Shown: piece after piece, positions 24,060-35,005 of the stretch
How positions within the stretch are numbered: the stretch's first letter is position 1
Layout of the letters: every line of letters starts with the position of its first letter
Origin: Cephalopachus bancanus
Taxonomy: Eukaryota > Chordata > Mammalia > Primates > Tarsiidae
NCBI GenBank assembly: GCA_027257055.1
Contig: JAPVLO010000044.1
Location: forward strand, 4,526,001 to 4,590,000
Length of the DNA: 64,000 bases
Direction of reading: 5' to 3'
Notes under the pieces: generated by a model
Seen by the model: only the letters and a program-made list of their open reading frames with translations
Told to the model about the DNA's origin: nothing
The model's database searches: none
Translations under genes and position numbers: made by a program

Positions 24060-25325
24060 AAAAAAAACAAAACAGGGGGATGAGGAGCAGGGACTAATAT
24101 CTGAAATGTTTTACCAGGTCCTGAGATTGTAGTTCCTTTTATTTAACACTGGAACTTATGCTGGTTGTTGTAATGAATCATATTTATTTTGGGTATTTAA
24201 AAATATTTACATTGTAAAGTCATATAGTTAATTATTAAAAATTATAACAATATACAAGTATGTGGTGTAGGAACAGAAATCCCTTTGCCCCAGATTGCTC
24301 TGTCAGGATTATGAAAGGGAAGTCCCAAGGTGCTGCCCAGAGCCACAGAGGGGGTAAGGTTCACCAACACACATGCACAAAAAGATAGTACAATGCATAC
24401 GAGTCTCGCCCTATATCTATTGAGGATAATGCAAGATTGGTGACATCTTTGTACTCGAAGCTTATAAACATTGCAATACTAATGAGTCTGTCTTTTGTGC
24501 CACTGTATAGCGTTATGACAGCTTCTAAATAAACTCTCTGGCAACTTTATACCCCGAAATAGCATAGATTTCAGGGGCACTGTAACTCTGTGCTGTCATT
24601 GGATGCTGGCAGCATAAGTGAAGCGAAGCTGTGTTACCTGAAGCAAATTTGGTTGTGGGTATCAAGAACTATGGAAAGTCTAGGATTTTACTTACATGAT
24701 AACTAGCCAACCTGCCACAGTTTCATGGATGCTGGCAGAAGACATAAGACTCCTGGATTGGAGCAAAGAATGTACTACTTAGTGACAGCTGTAGCAGAGT
24801 ATCAGCATTTCCTGTGTCAGTTCCCCAGGCTCCACTTCTCTCAGGGTGACCTAAGAAGGGCCACATGACATATGCACTGACAGTGGGTTGCATTACAGGA
24901 GACAAACCCTGAGCCTAAGGAACCCAAATCTCTTATAATGGGCAGTAGGCACACCTTCTCCTTACTGTGGAATAGACACTGTTTTATCTTCCAAGGCTGT
25001 AAGGAGACCTGCTCTTTGCTATGGAGGGAGGCACTATTTCTCTCTTCAAAGGCTACTCTTTATATAAAGGTCCTTGAAAAGAGTCTAGAACAAAGGCAGT
25101 CTTTGCCTATGTTCTATTTAAGACACCCATGGAGAACTGTCTCTCAAAAGCAGGGTTCTATTTTTGCTGATGCTTTGGGTAAATTGACAAGGATCAGAAG
25201 CAATAAATGGCAGCAAATTCAAATAAATCAAATATTTACTGTGTGCTTATTGGTTGGGATAGTCAGAAAATAAACTAAAAGTCCTCTTTGAAAAGGTGAC
25301 AAATAAACCGAGGTCAGAATTATTT
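24060..25325. other. Non-coding stretch
   Basis: No gene. 24250-24560 has LTR-like features (AATAAA at 24527 within TTCTAAATAAACTCTCTGG) but no family match that I can defend. Confidence 0.35.
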
Positions 25326-25329
25326 GATC

Positions 25330-25470
25330 ATGTGAAAATCAGGGGTAAGAGGTAGGCAAGGGCCAGCTCATGAAGGGCACAAGTTTGGATTTTATTCTAG
25401 TGTGGAGAATCCACTGGGAGGCTTAAAGCAGGGTCTGGGTTACATGATAAAATGGAAATATACCTATTCA
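25330..25470 (-). repeat. Fragment of ancient repeat (L2-like), antisense
   Basis: 'AGCTCATGAAGGGCACAAG', 'TGGATTTTATTCTAGTGTGG' and 'GTCTGGGTTACATGATAA' resemble the repeat also seen at 51890-52470 and 56855-57720. Confidence 0.5.
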
Positions 25471-25626
25471 AAGGGACACTTCCTTGTTCTAGTATCCAAG
25501 GCTTTGGATTATCCATGGGAGTAATGGCAACATTCAGCCAGAGTCAGTTAAAACCCAGTTTCTAGTGAGTCCTCAAAGAGAAGCCCGACGGTATCTGCAT
25601 TAGCAGAACAGGCATTTAAAAAACAA
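25471..25626. other. Non-coding stretch
   Basis: Nothing recognised. Confidence 0.35.
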
Positions 25627-25933
25627 TGGTGGGTACAGGCATGTGGCTCACACCTCTAATCCTAGCTCTTCGGGAGGTGATGGAGGAAGGATTGCAGGAG
25701 TCCAAGACCAGCCTGGGCAACATGGTGAGACACTTGTCTCTAAAAAAAAAAAAAAAATTTAGCCAGGTATAGTAGTGCATCCTTTCAGTCCCAGCTACTT
25801 GGGAGACTGAGGCAGGAGGATGACTTGAGCCTAGACATTCTAAGCTAAAGTGAGCCATGATTGCACCACTGAACTCCAGTGCTGATGAAAGAACAAGACG
25901 CTTTCTCTAAAAACAAACAAACAAACAAACAAA
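25627..25933 (+). mobile_element. Alu, plus strand, older, with (AAAC)n tail
   Basis: A dimer with conventional arms ('AGACCAGCCTGGGCAACATGG'), a 16-base A linker and an AAAC-repeat tail. It is diverged from the lineage-type set. Confidence 0.9.
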
Positions 25934-26114
25934 AACTGTGGAACAGAATGAGTTGAACTGACATTAAATTCTCAGCTCCTGAAGTGTGGGCTTTTTCATG
26001 GATGATCCTGTCTAGGTTAGGAGACATACACAGTCCTAGGGGAATGACCCTTTGTTTAATCAGTGGGCAGTCATTTAGCCTAATATGTGAGACAGTAAGG
26101 GTTCCTATCTCAAC

Positions 26115-26690
26115 CAACTTGTGAAGTTTCTGAGAAGTCACTTAAGTTCTCAATGTCTGTGCGGGGAGGGATAATAATCATGTGACTATTTCATAGGGTT
26201 TAATGAGGTCACGCCAGCATGGGAATTACTCAGCACAATGTCTGGCCTAAAGCAAAGTTCAATCCATGTTTGCAGTCAAGGGACTGCATGGACCAGAGAA
26301 TAAAGTTGTTGAAGAGCAGAGACTGTGAAATGTAAAAACCATCAGAGATTCTGAAGGCCTCAGGGGAAAGCCGCATGGTTTTAGCTGTCCTTTCTAGTAG
26401 GCTGTTGGAGTTGGTGACTTGTAATTGAAAGTGGTGAAGAAAGGTGATAGGACGGCAGAGTGGGAAAAAGAAATGAACTTTGGATCCAGATAGACCTCAG
26501 CACGAAGGCTGGCCATTTGACTGCCTGTTTATAATGACCTTGGCTGGGAAAGTCATGTTTCCTGAACCTTATTTCCTCATTTATGAAATGAGAAAACAAT
26601 ACATCTACTAGGTTATTAGGATTGAGTGAGCATTATGGTGGCTGGCACAGGGGAGACATCCAATAAATGTTAACAGTGTTCTGAGAGCCT
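26115..26690 (+). repeat. Two MIR copies, plus strand
   Basis: 26115-26290 has 'CACTTAAGTTCTCAATGTC' and 'TAGGGTTTAATGAGGTC'. 26440-26690 is fuller, with 'TATTTCCTCATTTATGAAATG', 'TTATTAGGATTGAGTGAG' and 'GGCACAGGGGAGACATCC'. Confidence 0.82.
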
Positions 26691-26696
26691 GCTAGC

Positions 26697-26932
26697 TTCC
26701 TTTTTTCTCCCTCCCTCCCTTTCTTCCTTCCCTCCCTCCCTCCCTCCCTGTCTTCCTTTCTCCCTTCCTTCCTCTCTTTCCTTCCTTCCTTCTCTCTCTT
26801 TCTTTCTTTTCTTCTTCCCTCCCTCCCTCCCTTCCTCCCTCCTCCCTCCTTTCTTTCTTTCCTTCTCTCTTTCCTTCTTCCTTCCTTCCTTCCTCCTTCC
26901 TTCCTTTCTTTCTTTCTTTCTTCTCCCTCCTA
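26697..26932. repeat. Long polypyrimidine tract, about 236 bp
   Basis: Almost pure C/T on the plus strand with TTCC, TCCC and TTTC sub-repeats. A mirror-capable tract of this length can form triplex (H-DNA). The minus-strand open frame (poly Arg/Glu/Gly/Lys) is a composition artefact. Confidence 0.95.
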
Positions 26933-29019
26933 AAGGTTACCAAATTAGAATTAGAGCTGGAAAAGAGTTTCTAGGCCAACACCTTCACTTCGCAGGCAGG
27001 GAAAGTCAGAAAGAAGGTACTAGTCTTGCCTGAGTTCTCCTTTCCAGCTATCAGGCCATAGCTAGGTGCCCACCTGTCCATCTGTGTGGGGCTGCTGGGA
27101 CCCAGCTTCCCTGAGGTGGGAAGGAGGCTGAGATCCTCATATAGGCAATGAGTTGGAGAAACCCAATCCTGCTGGGAGTTTTGTCAGCTCCCTGGCAGGG
27201 CCTGCATCAATTAGTGTAATGGACTCTTCTGTGCGGCCCTAGCCAGGGAACAGTAAGGGACAGCATTTATTTGCTTTTTCCTTTCACTACCTGGGCTTCA
27301 CAAATGCACATCCTTATATTGGCTTTGAGCCCCTCCGTGTCAGGATACCTATGCTTGCCCATCCCTGTTGCCATAACAAAAGGTCCTGAAGGGTATCAGA
27401 TGCATAATGTCCTGCCTTGTTCCTTACTACTTAGCACACAAAAAAGGTGACGACTCAGATCTTATACTCTTTCCAGGGGAAAAAAAAATTAAAACCACTG
27501 TAATTAACATATTAACATAGTTTCTAAACATCATCTAAAAAATGGAAGCTGCTGAATTAAAGACTTACTTAACAAGATGCCTACCTACCTGGGCCTTTGC
27601 TTCACATCTCAGGCCTGGGCACACTCTGTCATAGCCTTCAGGTCTTGCAATACTTGTCAAGCTGGTAAAGGAATTCTAGAAATCTGACAAACTTGCCTGG
27701 AATTCCCCGATGATCCTCCCCTCACTCTCCCCAACTCTCAGCATCCAGGTTTAGCAGCAAAGGCTCAGTTCATTGCTGTATGAATATCTCATTCCCTTAG
27801 ACCAAGCATCTTTCAGGGGATTGAGCACCCTAAGTCTATTTTCACATAAATATCCTATGTTTTCCACTAAATTTTATTCTGCCAAATGGGGATGAACAAA
27901 AGTTTGTATCAGTAATAATTAGAGAAGGAAACAATTTGGGCAGGAAAACCTAGTGTTTTTTCTCTTCATGTTTAGAAAATCATTTTGGCTGGCATATTCA
28001 GCCAACAAGAAAGAGATCAAGGTATTATTTACAAATTGGAGCCTTTTTAAATTCTTAAAGATATTCCTAACACAGTAATCTCTGGTTTTCTATTTTTCAT
28101 CTGTTTCATCCTGTAACTTGCCTTCAAGAACTCTAGAAAGTGTGAACTCAAAGTGGCAAGAAACAGACACATATTCTGAGGAAATTGTCCAAGACAAAAC
28201 GAAGATGACGGAAATTTCTCTGAAGATTATGTGTGAAGGTGCCAGACAGGTAGTTATTCCCACATAGCCCTGATCACATAAATGGCCTCCTAACAATTCT
28301 GCTTAAATTCCAGCCACACCACATACAAAATAGACATTTTGTATATCACCAGTCTGAAAGTAACTTTAAGACTCTGGAATTAATTCCCATCTCTTTCCAT
28401 TCTCTTCCATACCTATCTTCCTTCATTTCTTCATTAAAAACTTCTCGATCACTTTTGCCATCTGTTGTGGCAATTTAGGTAGGGAGACAGGACATGCGAT
28501 TAACAAGAATAAAAATGAGAGAATGCTTTCCAAATTGTATCCCTTAGTGCCTATCTTAAAATAAAAGGGAAATTAGCATAAGGTCTATTGCAAAAAAAAA
28601 ATCAAGGAAGATTTTCTGAAAGGATACTCATTGGCTTGGCTCTTGAGAGAAATGAGAAGGTGGATAGGTAGAAATCTTCCTTCCTATTAGGGAAGACAGC
28701 AAGGTATAAAGGAAGGAATAATAAGCTCAGAGTTAGGAGAACTTGGGATACATCCCAAGTTGTCTTGAATTGGGGTCTGCAATTGAGGAGTGGTGTGGTC
28801 CAGGGTCTTCAAAGGTATTGTCTGATGCTAATAGTCTATGGTTAGTCTATGATTCTGGGATAGATTAGGAATACAGATCTTAGTGTGTGTTTAATACTTC
28901 TGCACCCCCATGGGATGTGTCAGTGGGATTGGATCTCTACATGTACCCTTTCCTCTACCTGGAACTCATTCCTCTGAATGAAACTGTTCAGTAGAACTTC
29001 TGGGATAATGGAAATGTTC
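26933..29019. other. Repeat-poor non-coding stretch, about 2 kb
   Basis: I see no named repeat or gene over about 2 kb. 27960-28320 is AT-rich and even in texture and could include conserved non-coding sequence; that is not demonstrable here. Confidence 0.4.
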
Positions 29020-29185
29020 TATTAACCCGTGCTGTTCTGTACAATAGCCACTGGTTAGATATAGGTAGTATATGCTTGAAATGTGGCTAATGTGACTGAA
29101 GAATAAATTTTCAATGGTATTTAAGTTTATATTTAAACTTAAATATCACAGGTGGCTAACAGCCCCTACATTAGACACCACGGCT
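29020..29185. mobile_element. MER5A-like hAT MITE
   Basis: 'CTGTACAATAGCCACTGGTTAG', 'GCTTGAAATGTGGCTAATG', 'TTTAAACTTAAATATCACA' and 'GGTGGCTAACAGCCCC' are the near-palindromic MER5 pattern. Confidence 0.88.
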
Positions 29186-29264
29186 CATTGTTTGCCCCTT
29201 TGCAATACTTAGCTCTCAATCACCTTCTCAGAGAGGCTGTTCCTTAGGATTACCACCTATGGTA

Positions 29265-29935
29265 GATAGAACAATGCCCCCCCGCCAAAGATGCCTGGAA
29301 TCTGTGAATATGTTACCTTACATAGCAAAGGGGAATTAAGGTTGCAGATGGAATTAAGTTGCTAGTCAGCTGACTGACCTTGAAATGGGGAGATCATCCT
29401 GAATTTTCTGGATGGGTCCAATTTAACCTTATGAGTCCTTAAAAGTAGAAAAAGAAGTAAGTAGAGAAATAGTATGGGCTACAGAGAAGAGACATATGAA
29501 AAAGTAGGAAAGATTTGAAGTATGAGAGGGAGTCACCCAAGAGGGAGTCACCCACCATTGCTGGCTTTGGAGGTAGAGGCCAGGAGCCACAAGCCAAGCA
29601 GTACAAGTGGCCTCTAGGAGCTAGGGATGGCCCTCAGTTGACAACCAGCAAGGAAATTGGAACCTCAGTCCTACCGCTGCAAGAAAGTGAATTCATCCAC
29701 AACTTGAATGAGGAAGAGAACAGACTCTCCCCTAGAGAACCTCCAGAAGGGAACACAGTCGGCCAATACCTTGATTTTAGTCAAAATCAAGGTGTTGACC
29801 GACTGTGTTCCCTTCTGAATTATGCAACTATAAGACTTCTGAATTATGCAACTATAAGATAATAAATGTGTGTTGTTTAAGGCCACTAAGTTTGTGGTAC
29901 TTTGTTTCAGTAGCAGTCGGAAACTAATAAACCAC
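29265..29935 (+). repeat. Ancient LTR (MaLR/MLT1-like), plus strand, internally rearranged
   Basis: It has 'AGATGCCTGGAATCTGTGAATA', 'GTTACCTTACATAGCAAAGG', 'GGGGAGATCATCCTGAATTTTC', 'CTTTGGAGGTAGAGGCCAGG', then the polyadenylation region 'AAGATAATAAATGTGTGTTG' and 'GCCACTAAGTTTGTGG'. The normal sequence after 'ACCTTGATTTTAG' is replaced by an inverted copy of the preceding 30 bases, followed by a 24-bp tandem duplication (TTCTGAATTATGCAACTATA twice, 29813-29859). The exact subfamily is uncertain. Confidence 0.75.
29752..29815. repeat. 30-bp inverted repeat with 4-base loop inside the LTR
   Basis: Arms GGGAACACAGTCGGCC...GATTTT and AAAATCAAGG...GTTCCC face each other around AGTC, with two mismatches in 30. 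In related LTRs only the left arm is expected, so the right arm looks like a snap-back or template-switch copy. Confidence 0.9.
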
Positions 29936-29939
29936 CCTA

Positions 29940-30535
29940 ACCAGCTCTGCCCCTCTTCTCACAGTGTCCCCACGGAGTAAGGAATCTAAGGGTTTAGGGA
30001 GAGGTGCCCACCTAGAGACCTCTTCTAGAGCACTCTTCAGGCAATTTGGGCCCCTGGAATCCTTGTTCAACAGCTCTGGGCCTGCACTTACAGCCTGTGT
30101 ATACCTCCTCCCTCGTTCTGTCCTCCAGAGGGTGGATAGGCCTCAGGTGAGCACTCCCTTAGGCCTGAAGGGACCTGCCAAAGGGCATCTATCTGGGAGG
30201 GGGTTGAGGCCAGAGCTGGGACCCTGGGCTTCATTGTCTATGCAGGCACATGTGAGGCCTCTTGGTATGAGATAGAGAGCTGGGTGGAGGAGGAGTGGTG
30301 AGAGAAGATGCTCAGGAGGAGGGTTAAGGAGCTGGCTGGCCTTGACCCTCTCTGTTGCCATGTTCCAAGTGAAACTCTAGGAAGTCTGTGGATTTTAAAT
30401 TCAAACCTGGTCTCCCAGGTCCTTATGAGAGTTATCTATTAAGGTAGGAAAGTAGAACATGCTCTCACTAACAGGCTATGATCTTGATTTGTACTTTTAA
30501 AATACTGAGATATAGGCCTGGAGCCTCCATCTGTG
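29940..30535. other. Non-coding stretch
   Basis: Nothing recognised. Open frames on both strands are short and domain-free. Confidence 0.4.
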
Positions 30536-30539
30536 CTCT

Positions 30540-30790
30540 TATCAGGTCTCTGTGTTGGGGCAGACTTATTGCTTACTCCCTGTCTGTAGCCTTACCTCCT
30601 TTCCAGTCATTCTCCTTATCACCTTGTTTCATTTTCTTCAAAAGAGTTATTTTATTTATAGGCTTACTTGTATCACCACTGTCTTTCTCTGTTAAAATGT
30701 AAACTCCAGAGAACAGGTCTGTCTTACTCAATGCTGTTTTGCCAGTGCCTAGAGAAAGTGGTGCTTAGTTGTTATTTGTTGGATAAATGG
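30540..30790 (+). repeat. L2 LINE 3' end, plus strand
   Basis: 'TATCACCTTGTTTCATTTTCTTC', 'GTTAAAATGTAAACTCCAGAG', 'AACAGGTCTGTCTTACTCAATG' and 'TTGTTGGATAAATGG' follow the L2 terminal region in order. Confidence 0.85.
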
Positions 30791-30914
30791 ATGGGCAAAT
30801 GCAAAGGAGTCCCTGAGGTTTCTTTAGGTTTTAAATTTCCAGGATATTCTAGGAAAGGGGAAGCCATCATGGTTCTTGGCCAGAAGGCATCTGCTGCTGA
30901 CTTCATTAGTTATC

Positions 30915-31700
30915 CATTGATAGTATATCAAAATATCCTCAAACTTAGCAGTTATAACAAACATTTATTATCTCATAGTTTCTGTGGGTCAGGAATTTGG
31001 GAGTAGCTATCTGGGAGGTTCTGGGCAGGGTCTCATAAGGTGGGAGTCAACCTTTTAGTCAGGGCTACATCATCTGAAGGCTTGACTGAGGCAGGAGGAT
31101 CCACTTCCAGGATAGCGCACTCTCATGGCTGCTGGTAGGATTCCTCATTTCCTTGCTGGCTGTTGGCAACAAGCCTCGGTTGCTTACCGTGTAGACTTCT
31201 CCACAGTGTCACTTGAGATGACAAGATGACTGGATCCCCTAGGGCAAGTGATCTAAAAGACAGAGAGAACAAGTAAGAAGCCATAAGACTTTTTTTTTTT
31301 AACCTGTTTTGCAAGTGATACACCATCACTTTTGCTTTATTTTATTTGTTAGAAGTGAGTCACTAAGTCTAATCCACACTCAAAGGCCAGGGAATTAAAC
31401 CCCACTTTTATCTTTTTATTTTTTTACTCTGTTGCTTAGGCTGAAGTACAGTAATCATAGCTCACCACAGCCTCAAACTCCTAAACTCAAGTAATTCTCC
31501 CCCCTCCCCAAGGCCTCCTGAGTAGCTAGGATTACAGACGCATGACCCCATACCTGGCTAGTTTTTTGGGTTTTTTATCTTTTTTGTATGGATGGTCTCA
31601 AACTCCTGGTCTCAAGCAATCCTCCCACGTTGGCAAAGCTCCACTTCTTGATGGGAGGAGTTAAAGAATTAAAAAATTTGTGGATTTGTTTTTAAACTGC
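30915..31700 (-). repeat. Ancient LTR-like repeat, antisense, split by an Alu
   Basis: 'ACAAACATTTATTATCTCATAG', 'TTCTGTGGGTCAGGAATTTGGG', 'TCATCTGAAGGCTTGACTG', 'CTCTCATGGCTGCTGG' and 'GTGAGTCACTAAGTCTAATCC' match a common old mammalian repeat. The end 'CTCCACTTCTTGATGGGAGG' lies beyond the Alu at 31405-31640. I suspect the MaLR class; the name is uncertain. Confidence 0.7.
31405..31640 (-). mobile_element. Alu, minus strand, older and shortened
   Basis: 'TACTCTGTTGCTTAGGCTGAAG' to 'CAAGCAATCCTCCCACG'. It sits inside the LTR-like repeat and lacks the left-arm end. Confidence 0.85.
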
Positions 31701-31945
31701 TCCACTGATTAAGACAAGTCTACCTTGCAAAAGCTAAGCACTATCTCAGATCTTCTTACCTCCATCCCCCACCCCCTTCTCTTGGGTCTTTGAGTCATCC
31801 ACCATTCTCTCACTCTACCTTGCTCTGGTGACAGAAGCACACAGTTACCAGCATTCTTAAAAGTCCTTTCTACTTTCTGGTTGTCTGTCTAGTTTTGTGA
31901 TCTGACTCCCCACTAACTCCTCTGCTGGTTCTTCTTCTTCCTTCC

Positions 31946-32234
31946 ACTTTCTTTTTTTTCTTTTTTGAGTTGGAGTCTCACTCCATCATCCAGGCTGGAG
32001 TGCAGTGGCACACTCACGGCCACCCCAGCGTCGACCTGCTGGACCCTGGAGATCCTTCTGCCTCAGCCTTCCAAGCGGCCAGAACTACAGGTATGTGCTA
32101 CCGCACCCGGCTAATTTTTGATTTATTGGAGAGATGAGGTCTCGCCAAGTTGCCCAGTCTGGTCTTGAACCCGCGGGCTCAGGTAATCCACTCTCCTGGG
32201 CCTCCCAAAGTGCTGAGCCACTGAGCCCGGCCCC
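31946..32234 (-). mobile_element. Alu, minus strand, lineage-type
   Basis: 'GAGTTGGAGTCTCACTCCATC' to 'GAGCCACTGAGCCCGGCC'. CCTTCCACTT flanks both sides (about 31938 and 32238). Confidence 0.94.
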
Positions 32235-32439
32235 TCCTTCCACTTCCTAAGCATACATTCCTTAATGCCCTTTCTTTTCTCTAGACACTCTTGCCCTTGA
32301 AAAATCTCATTGGCTTCTATGATTTTAGTTATTCCCTCTAGGAAGTTTATACCCCAAAGTATACTTTTTTCTCAAGTTTCATTCCCAAATTTCCTCCTGT
32401 CTACCACACTTCTCCCTCTGGACACCCTAGATAGAGATT

Positions 32440-32770
32440 CCAACATGCCATGTCTAAATTTAACCCCTTCCTCAATCTGTTCACCATTCCCAAATCCCTA
32501 AGATCTCAAACCTTGGGTACTCTGACCCTTCCATTTTCCTCCACCACATACATCCATTTCACCAAAAAGCCTTTTGGATTTTACCACCACCACAGCTTCA
32601 CTAGTCTACTCCAAGAGTCCCCTAATTGTTCTGTCTCCAAGGTAACTGATCCAGTCCTGCTTAGCATGCCCAGACTGATCCTGGTGCAGCAGGGCTCTGA
32701 GTATTATGCTCCCTACTAAAAAATTTCAATGGCTACTCCTGGGGAGCCTAAGTCCATCTGAGACAAGACT
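32440..32770 (+). repeat. L2 LINE fragment, plus strand
   Basis: 'AAAAAATTTCAATGGCTACTCC' and 'CCCAGACTGATCCTGGTGC' within a C-rich run are consistent with a diverged L2 3' region. Confidence 0.6.
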
Positions 32771-32859
32771 CAGGAGTGAACTTTTAACTTTGACACCCCA
32801 GGTTTCACAGTGTGTGAGATGATGGTGGTTTAATGTTTAACCTGCAACAGGTTTGGAAT

Positions 32860-33040
32860 TCCTAGACCTAAGACAAAATCCTGGATGTCACTTACTACCA
32901 GTGTGACCCTGGAAAAGTTGCTTCACCAGCATGAGCCTCTGTTCTCTTATCTCCAAAAGGGTATTATCTCCAATCACATGTCTTGAGGATGAAATGAGAT
33001 AATGTACATAAAGACCTTTTTCTTGTTCTCATTAAACCAT
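32860..33040 (+). repeat. MIR, plus strand
   Basis: 'CACTTACTACCAGTGTGACC', 'CTGGAAAAGTTGCTTCACC' and 'GGATGAAATGAGATAATGTAC' are the MIR core and 3' part. Confidence 0.88.
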
Positions 33041-33350
33041 GAACTACACTATAGCTGCTCTTTCTATTATCCCATATGCGGTGCTTCCCAAACAGCACCT
33101 GCCACTAAGGTACCCACAAATTACTGCTTTTCCAATTTATTACTTGAGTCTGTACCTCTGGTATAACTTCTGTTTTAAAAGGATTTTTTCCAGTTACTTT
33201 TCACTTATGACAAATGTCAGAATTTCCGAATGCATATATTAATGTATTTACTCTACAAAAGAAGTTGGTAAACGTTTTCTGTGAAGTTTTAACTTTTCTG
33301 TAAAAACTTTTTTTGTAAAAATTTTCTTGTTTACAATTCTGTAAAGTTTC

Positions 33351-33372
33351 TACAGAAAAGGCCTTTTCTGTA
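33351..33372. repeat. 22-bp perfect palindrome
   Basis: An uninterrupted self-complementary sequence centred on AAGG|CCTT, arms TACAGAAAAGG / CCTTTTCTGTA. It lies in a cluster of four 'TTCTGTAAA'-type motifs (33270-33376), apparently grown from the hAT-end sequence TTTCTGTAAA. Confidence 0.95.
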
Positions 33373-33629
33373 AATACTTTAGCTGAGGCCCATCGTAGGG
33401 TCAATGATGCAACTATCTGACTCTGCTGTTAGCATCCATAGACCATCTGTGAATGAATGGGTGTGGCTGTGTCCCAATAAAACTTTATTAATGGACATTA
33501 AAATTTAAATTTCATATAATTTTCATGTGTCGTGAATTATTATTCTTCTTTTGATTTTTTCCAACCATTAAAAAATATAAAAACTGTTTTCTCACTCATA
33601 ATCTTGAATAATTATCATAATACTAAAGA

Positions 33630-33800
33630 AAGGGACTGGCAGTAGTGGGAAACTGGCAGGGTGTGAGGGCGTGGGGACAAGATTGGCAGTAATGGGAAAC
33701 TGCCAGGGGAGGTGGGAGCACACCTCATCAACAAAGGTACCTGTATAATAAACATTTGTATACCTAGCCCTGAATTATACCCTGCATTTTTTAAATTAAA
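33630..33800. repeat. Imperfect tandem repeat, possible old L1 3' UTR remnant
   Basis: Two diverged units with 'CTGGCAGTAGTGGGAAACTG' and 'TTGGCAGTAATGGGAAACTG' lie about 48 bases apart. They are followed by 'AAAGGTACCTGTATAATAAAC' and 'CTGAATTATACCCTGC', which recalls the L1 3' UTR at 43226-43310. The relation is suggestive only. Confidence 0.45.
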
Positions 33801-33825
33801 TTTTTTTTAAAAAAAGTAAAAACTG

Positions 33826-34079
33826 AACCGGACTCGGTGGCTCAGCCTGTAATCCTGTGCTTTGGGAGGCTGAGGTGAGTGGATTGCCTGAGCCCGCGGG
33901 TTTGAGACCCGCCTGGGCAACTTGGCAAGACCTCATCTCTACAATAATTCAAAAAATTAGCCGGGCATGGCAGCGTGCACCTGTAGTTCCAGCTACTTGG
34001 AAGGCTGAGGTGGAAGGCTCAGTGCTTACCACTGCACTCCAGTCTGGGCGACAGAGTGAGACACCAACTCGGAAAAAAA
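33826..34079 (+). mobile_element. Alu, plus strand, lineage-type, right arm shortened
   Basis: It starts ACCGGACTCGGTGGCTCAGC. A block of the right arm is deleted near 34020 ('GAAGGCTCAGTGC'). The perfect target duplication AAAAAGTAAAAACTG is at 33811-33825 and 34080-34094. Confidence 0.96.
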
Positions 34080-34461
34080 AAAAAGTAAAAACTGTTTTTA
34101 GTTGATGGGCTGTGCAAAAGCAAATGGTGACTGGATTTGGCCTGTGGGACCATTTGCTGAACCCTGTTGTAGAGTGTTCTTTTTATTTAAACATAAAACA
34201 GTGAATTGACTTAAGGATAATCCGAGGTAAAGAAGAGTACAGATGATTTGTGTGTCTGCAGAATATTCTGACAGTGGTGCAAGAATAACCTTAGTTGTGG
34301 CAATACAGCAATAAATGTTTATCATGCGTGGAACTCTACAATCTAGTCAACCTAGCTGTCCAGTTCTGTCATCTCCAGGGCTTCTGTCTCCCGAAACACA
34401 GTCCCTAGTCTCTCAGCCTAGAGCACTCCCTTGCATCATGCTTATTAAAAACACATTCAGA

Positions 34462-34757
34462 CTGGGCGTAGTGGCTCACACCTATAATCCCAGCACTTTG
34501 GAAAGCCAAGGTGAGAGGATTGCTTGAGCCCATGGGTTCAACACCAGGCAACTTGGCAAGACCTCATCTCCACAGTTAAAAAAAAAAATTAGCCAAGTGT
34601 GGTGGTGCATGCCTGTAGTTCCAGCTACTTGGAAGTCTCAGGCAGAAGGATGACCTGAACCCAGCAGGTCGAGGTTGCAGTGGCCATGAGCATGCCACTG
34701 CACTCCAGTCTGGGCAACAGAGTAAGACTCTAACTCAAAAAAAAAAAAAAAAAAAAT
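34462..34757 (+). mobile_element. Alu, plus strand
   Basis: Dimer from 'GACTGGGCGTAGTGGCTCAC' to 'AGACTCTAACTC' and a 22-base A run. The right arm has the 'CAGCAGGTCGAGG' feature of the lineage-type set. Confidence 0.93.
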
Positions 34758-34759
34758 GC

Positions 34760-35005
34760 ACATCCTGCAGGGTACAGTAGCTCATGTCTGTAGTCCCAGC
34801 TACTCAGGAGGCTAAAGCGGGAGGGAGAATCGCTTGAGGCTAGGAGTTTGAGAACAGCCTAAGCAACACATCGAGACCCTGTTTCTAAAAAAAATTAAAA
34901 GGCTGAGGCAGGAGGATCACTTGAGCCCAGGAGTTTGAGGCTACCATGAGCCATGATCTTGCCACTGGAGAAACAGTGAGACCCTGTCTATAAAAAAAAA
35001 AAAGA
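34760..35005 (+). mobile_element. Alu-type element, plus strand, older and internally deleted
   Basis: 'AGGGTACAGTAGCTCATGTCTG' to 'GAAACAGTGAGACCCTGTC', with most of the second-arm start missing after a short A run near 34893. The tail is A-rich with G interruptions. Confidence 0.85.

Larger units (their letters stand above)
33250..34175 (-). mobile_element. hAT-type MITE, opposite orientation to 16853-17085, with insertions
   Basis: Left part: 'CTTTTCTGTAAATACTTTAG', 'CTGACTCTGCTGTTAGC', 'GAATGAATGGGTGTGGC', 'AATAAAACTTTATTAATGG'. The right end resumes at 34095-34175 with 'GGATTTGGCCTGTGGGACC' and 'TTTGCTGAACCCTG'. About 600 bases of unrelated sequence, including an Alu, lie between. Confidence 0.75.

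Noticed and set aside
26697..26932. CRISPR-like or tandem array of short units
   Set aside because: Units are irregular 3-5-base pyrimidine repeats without spacers, in a mammalian genome.
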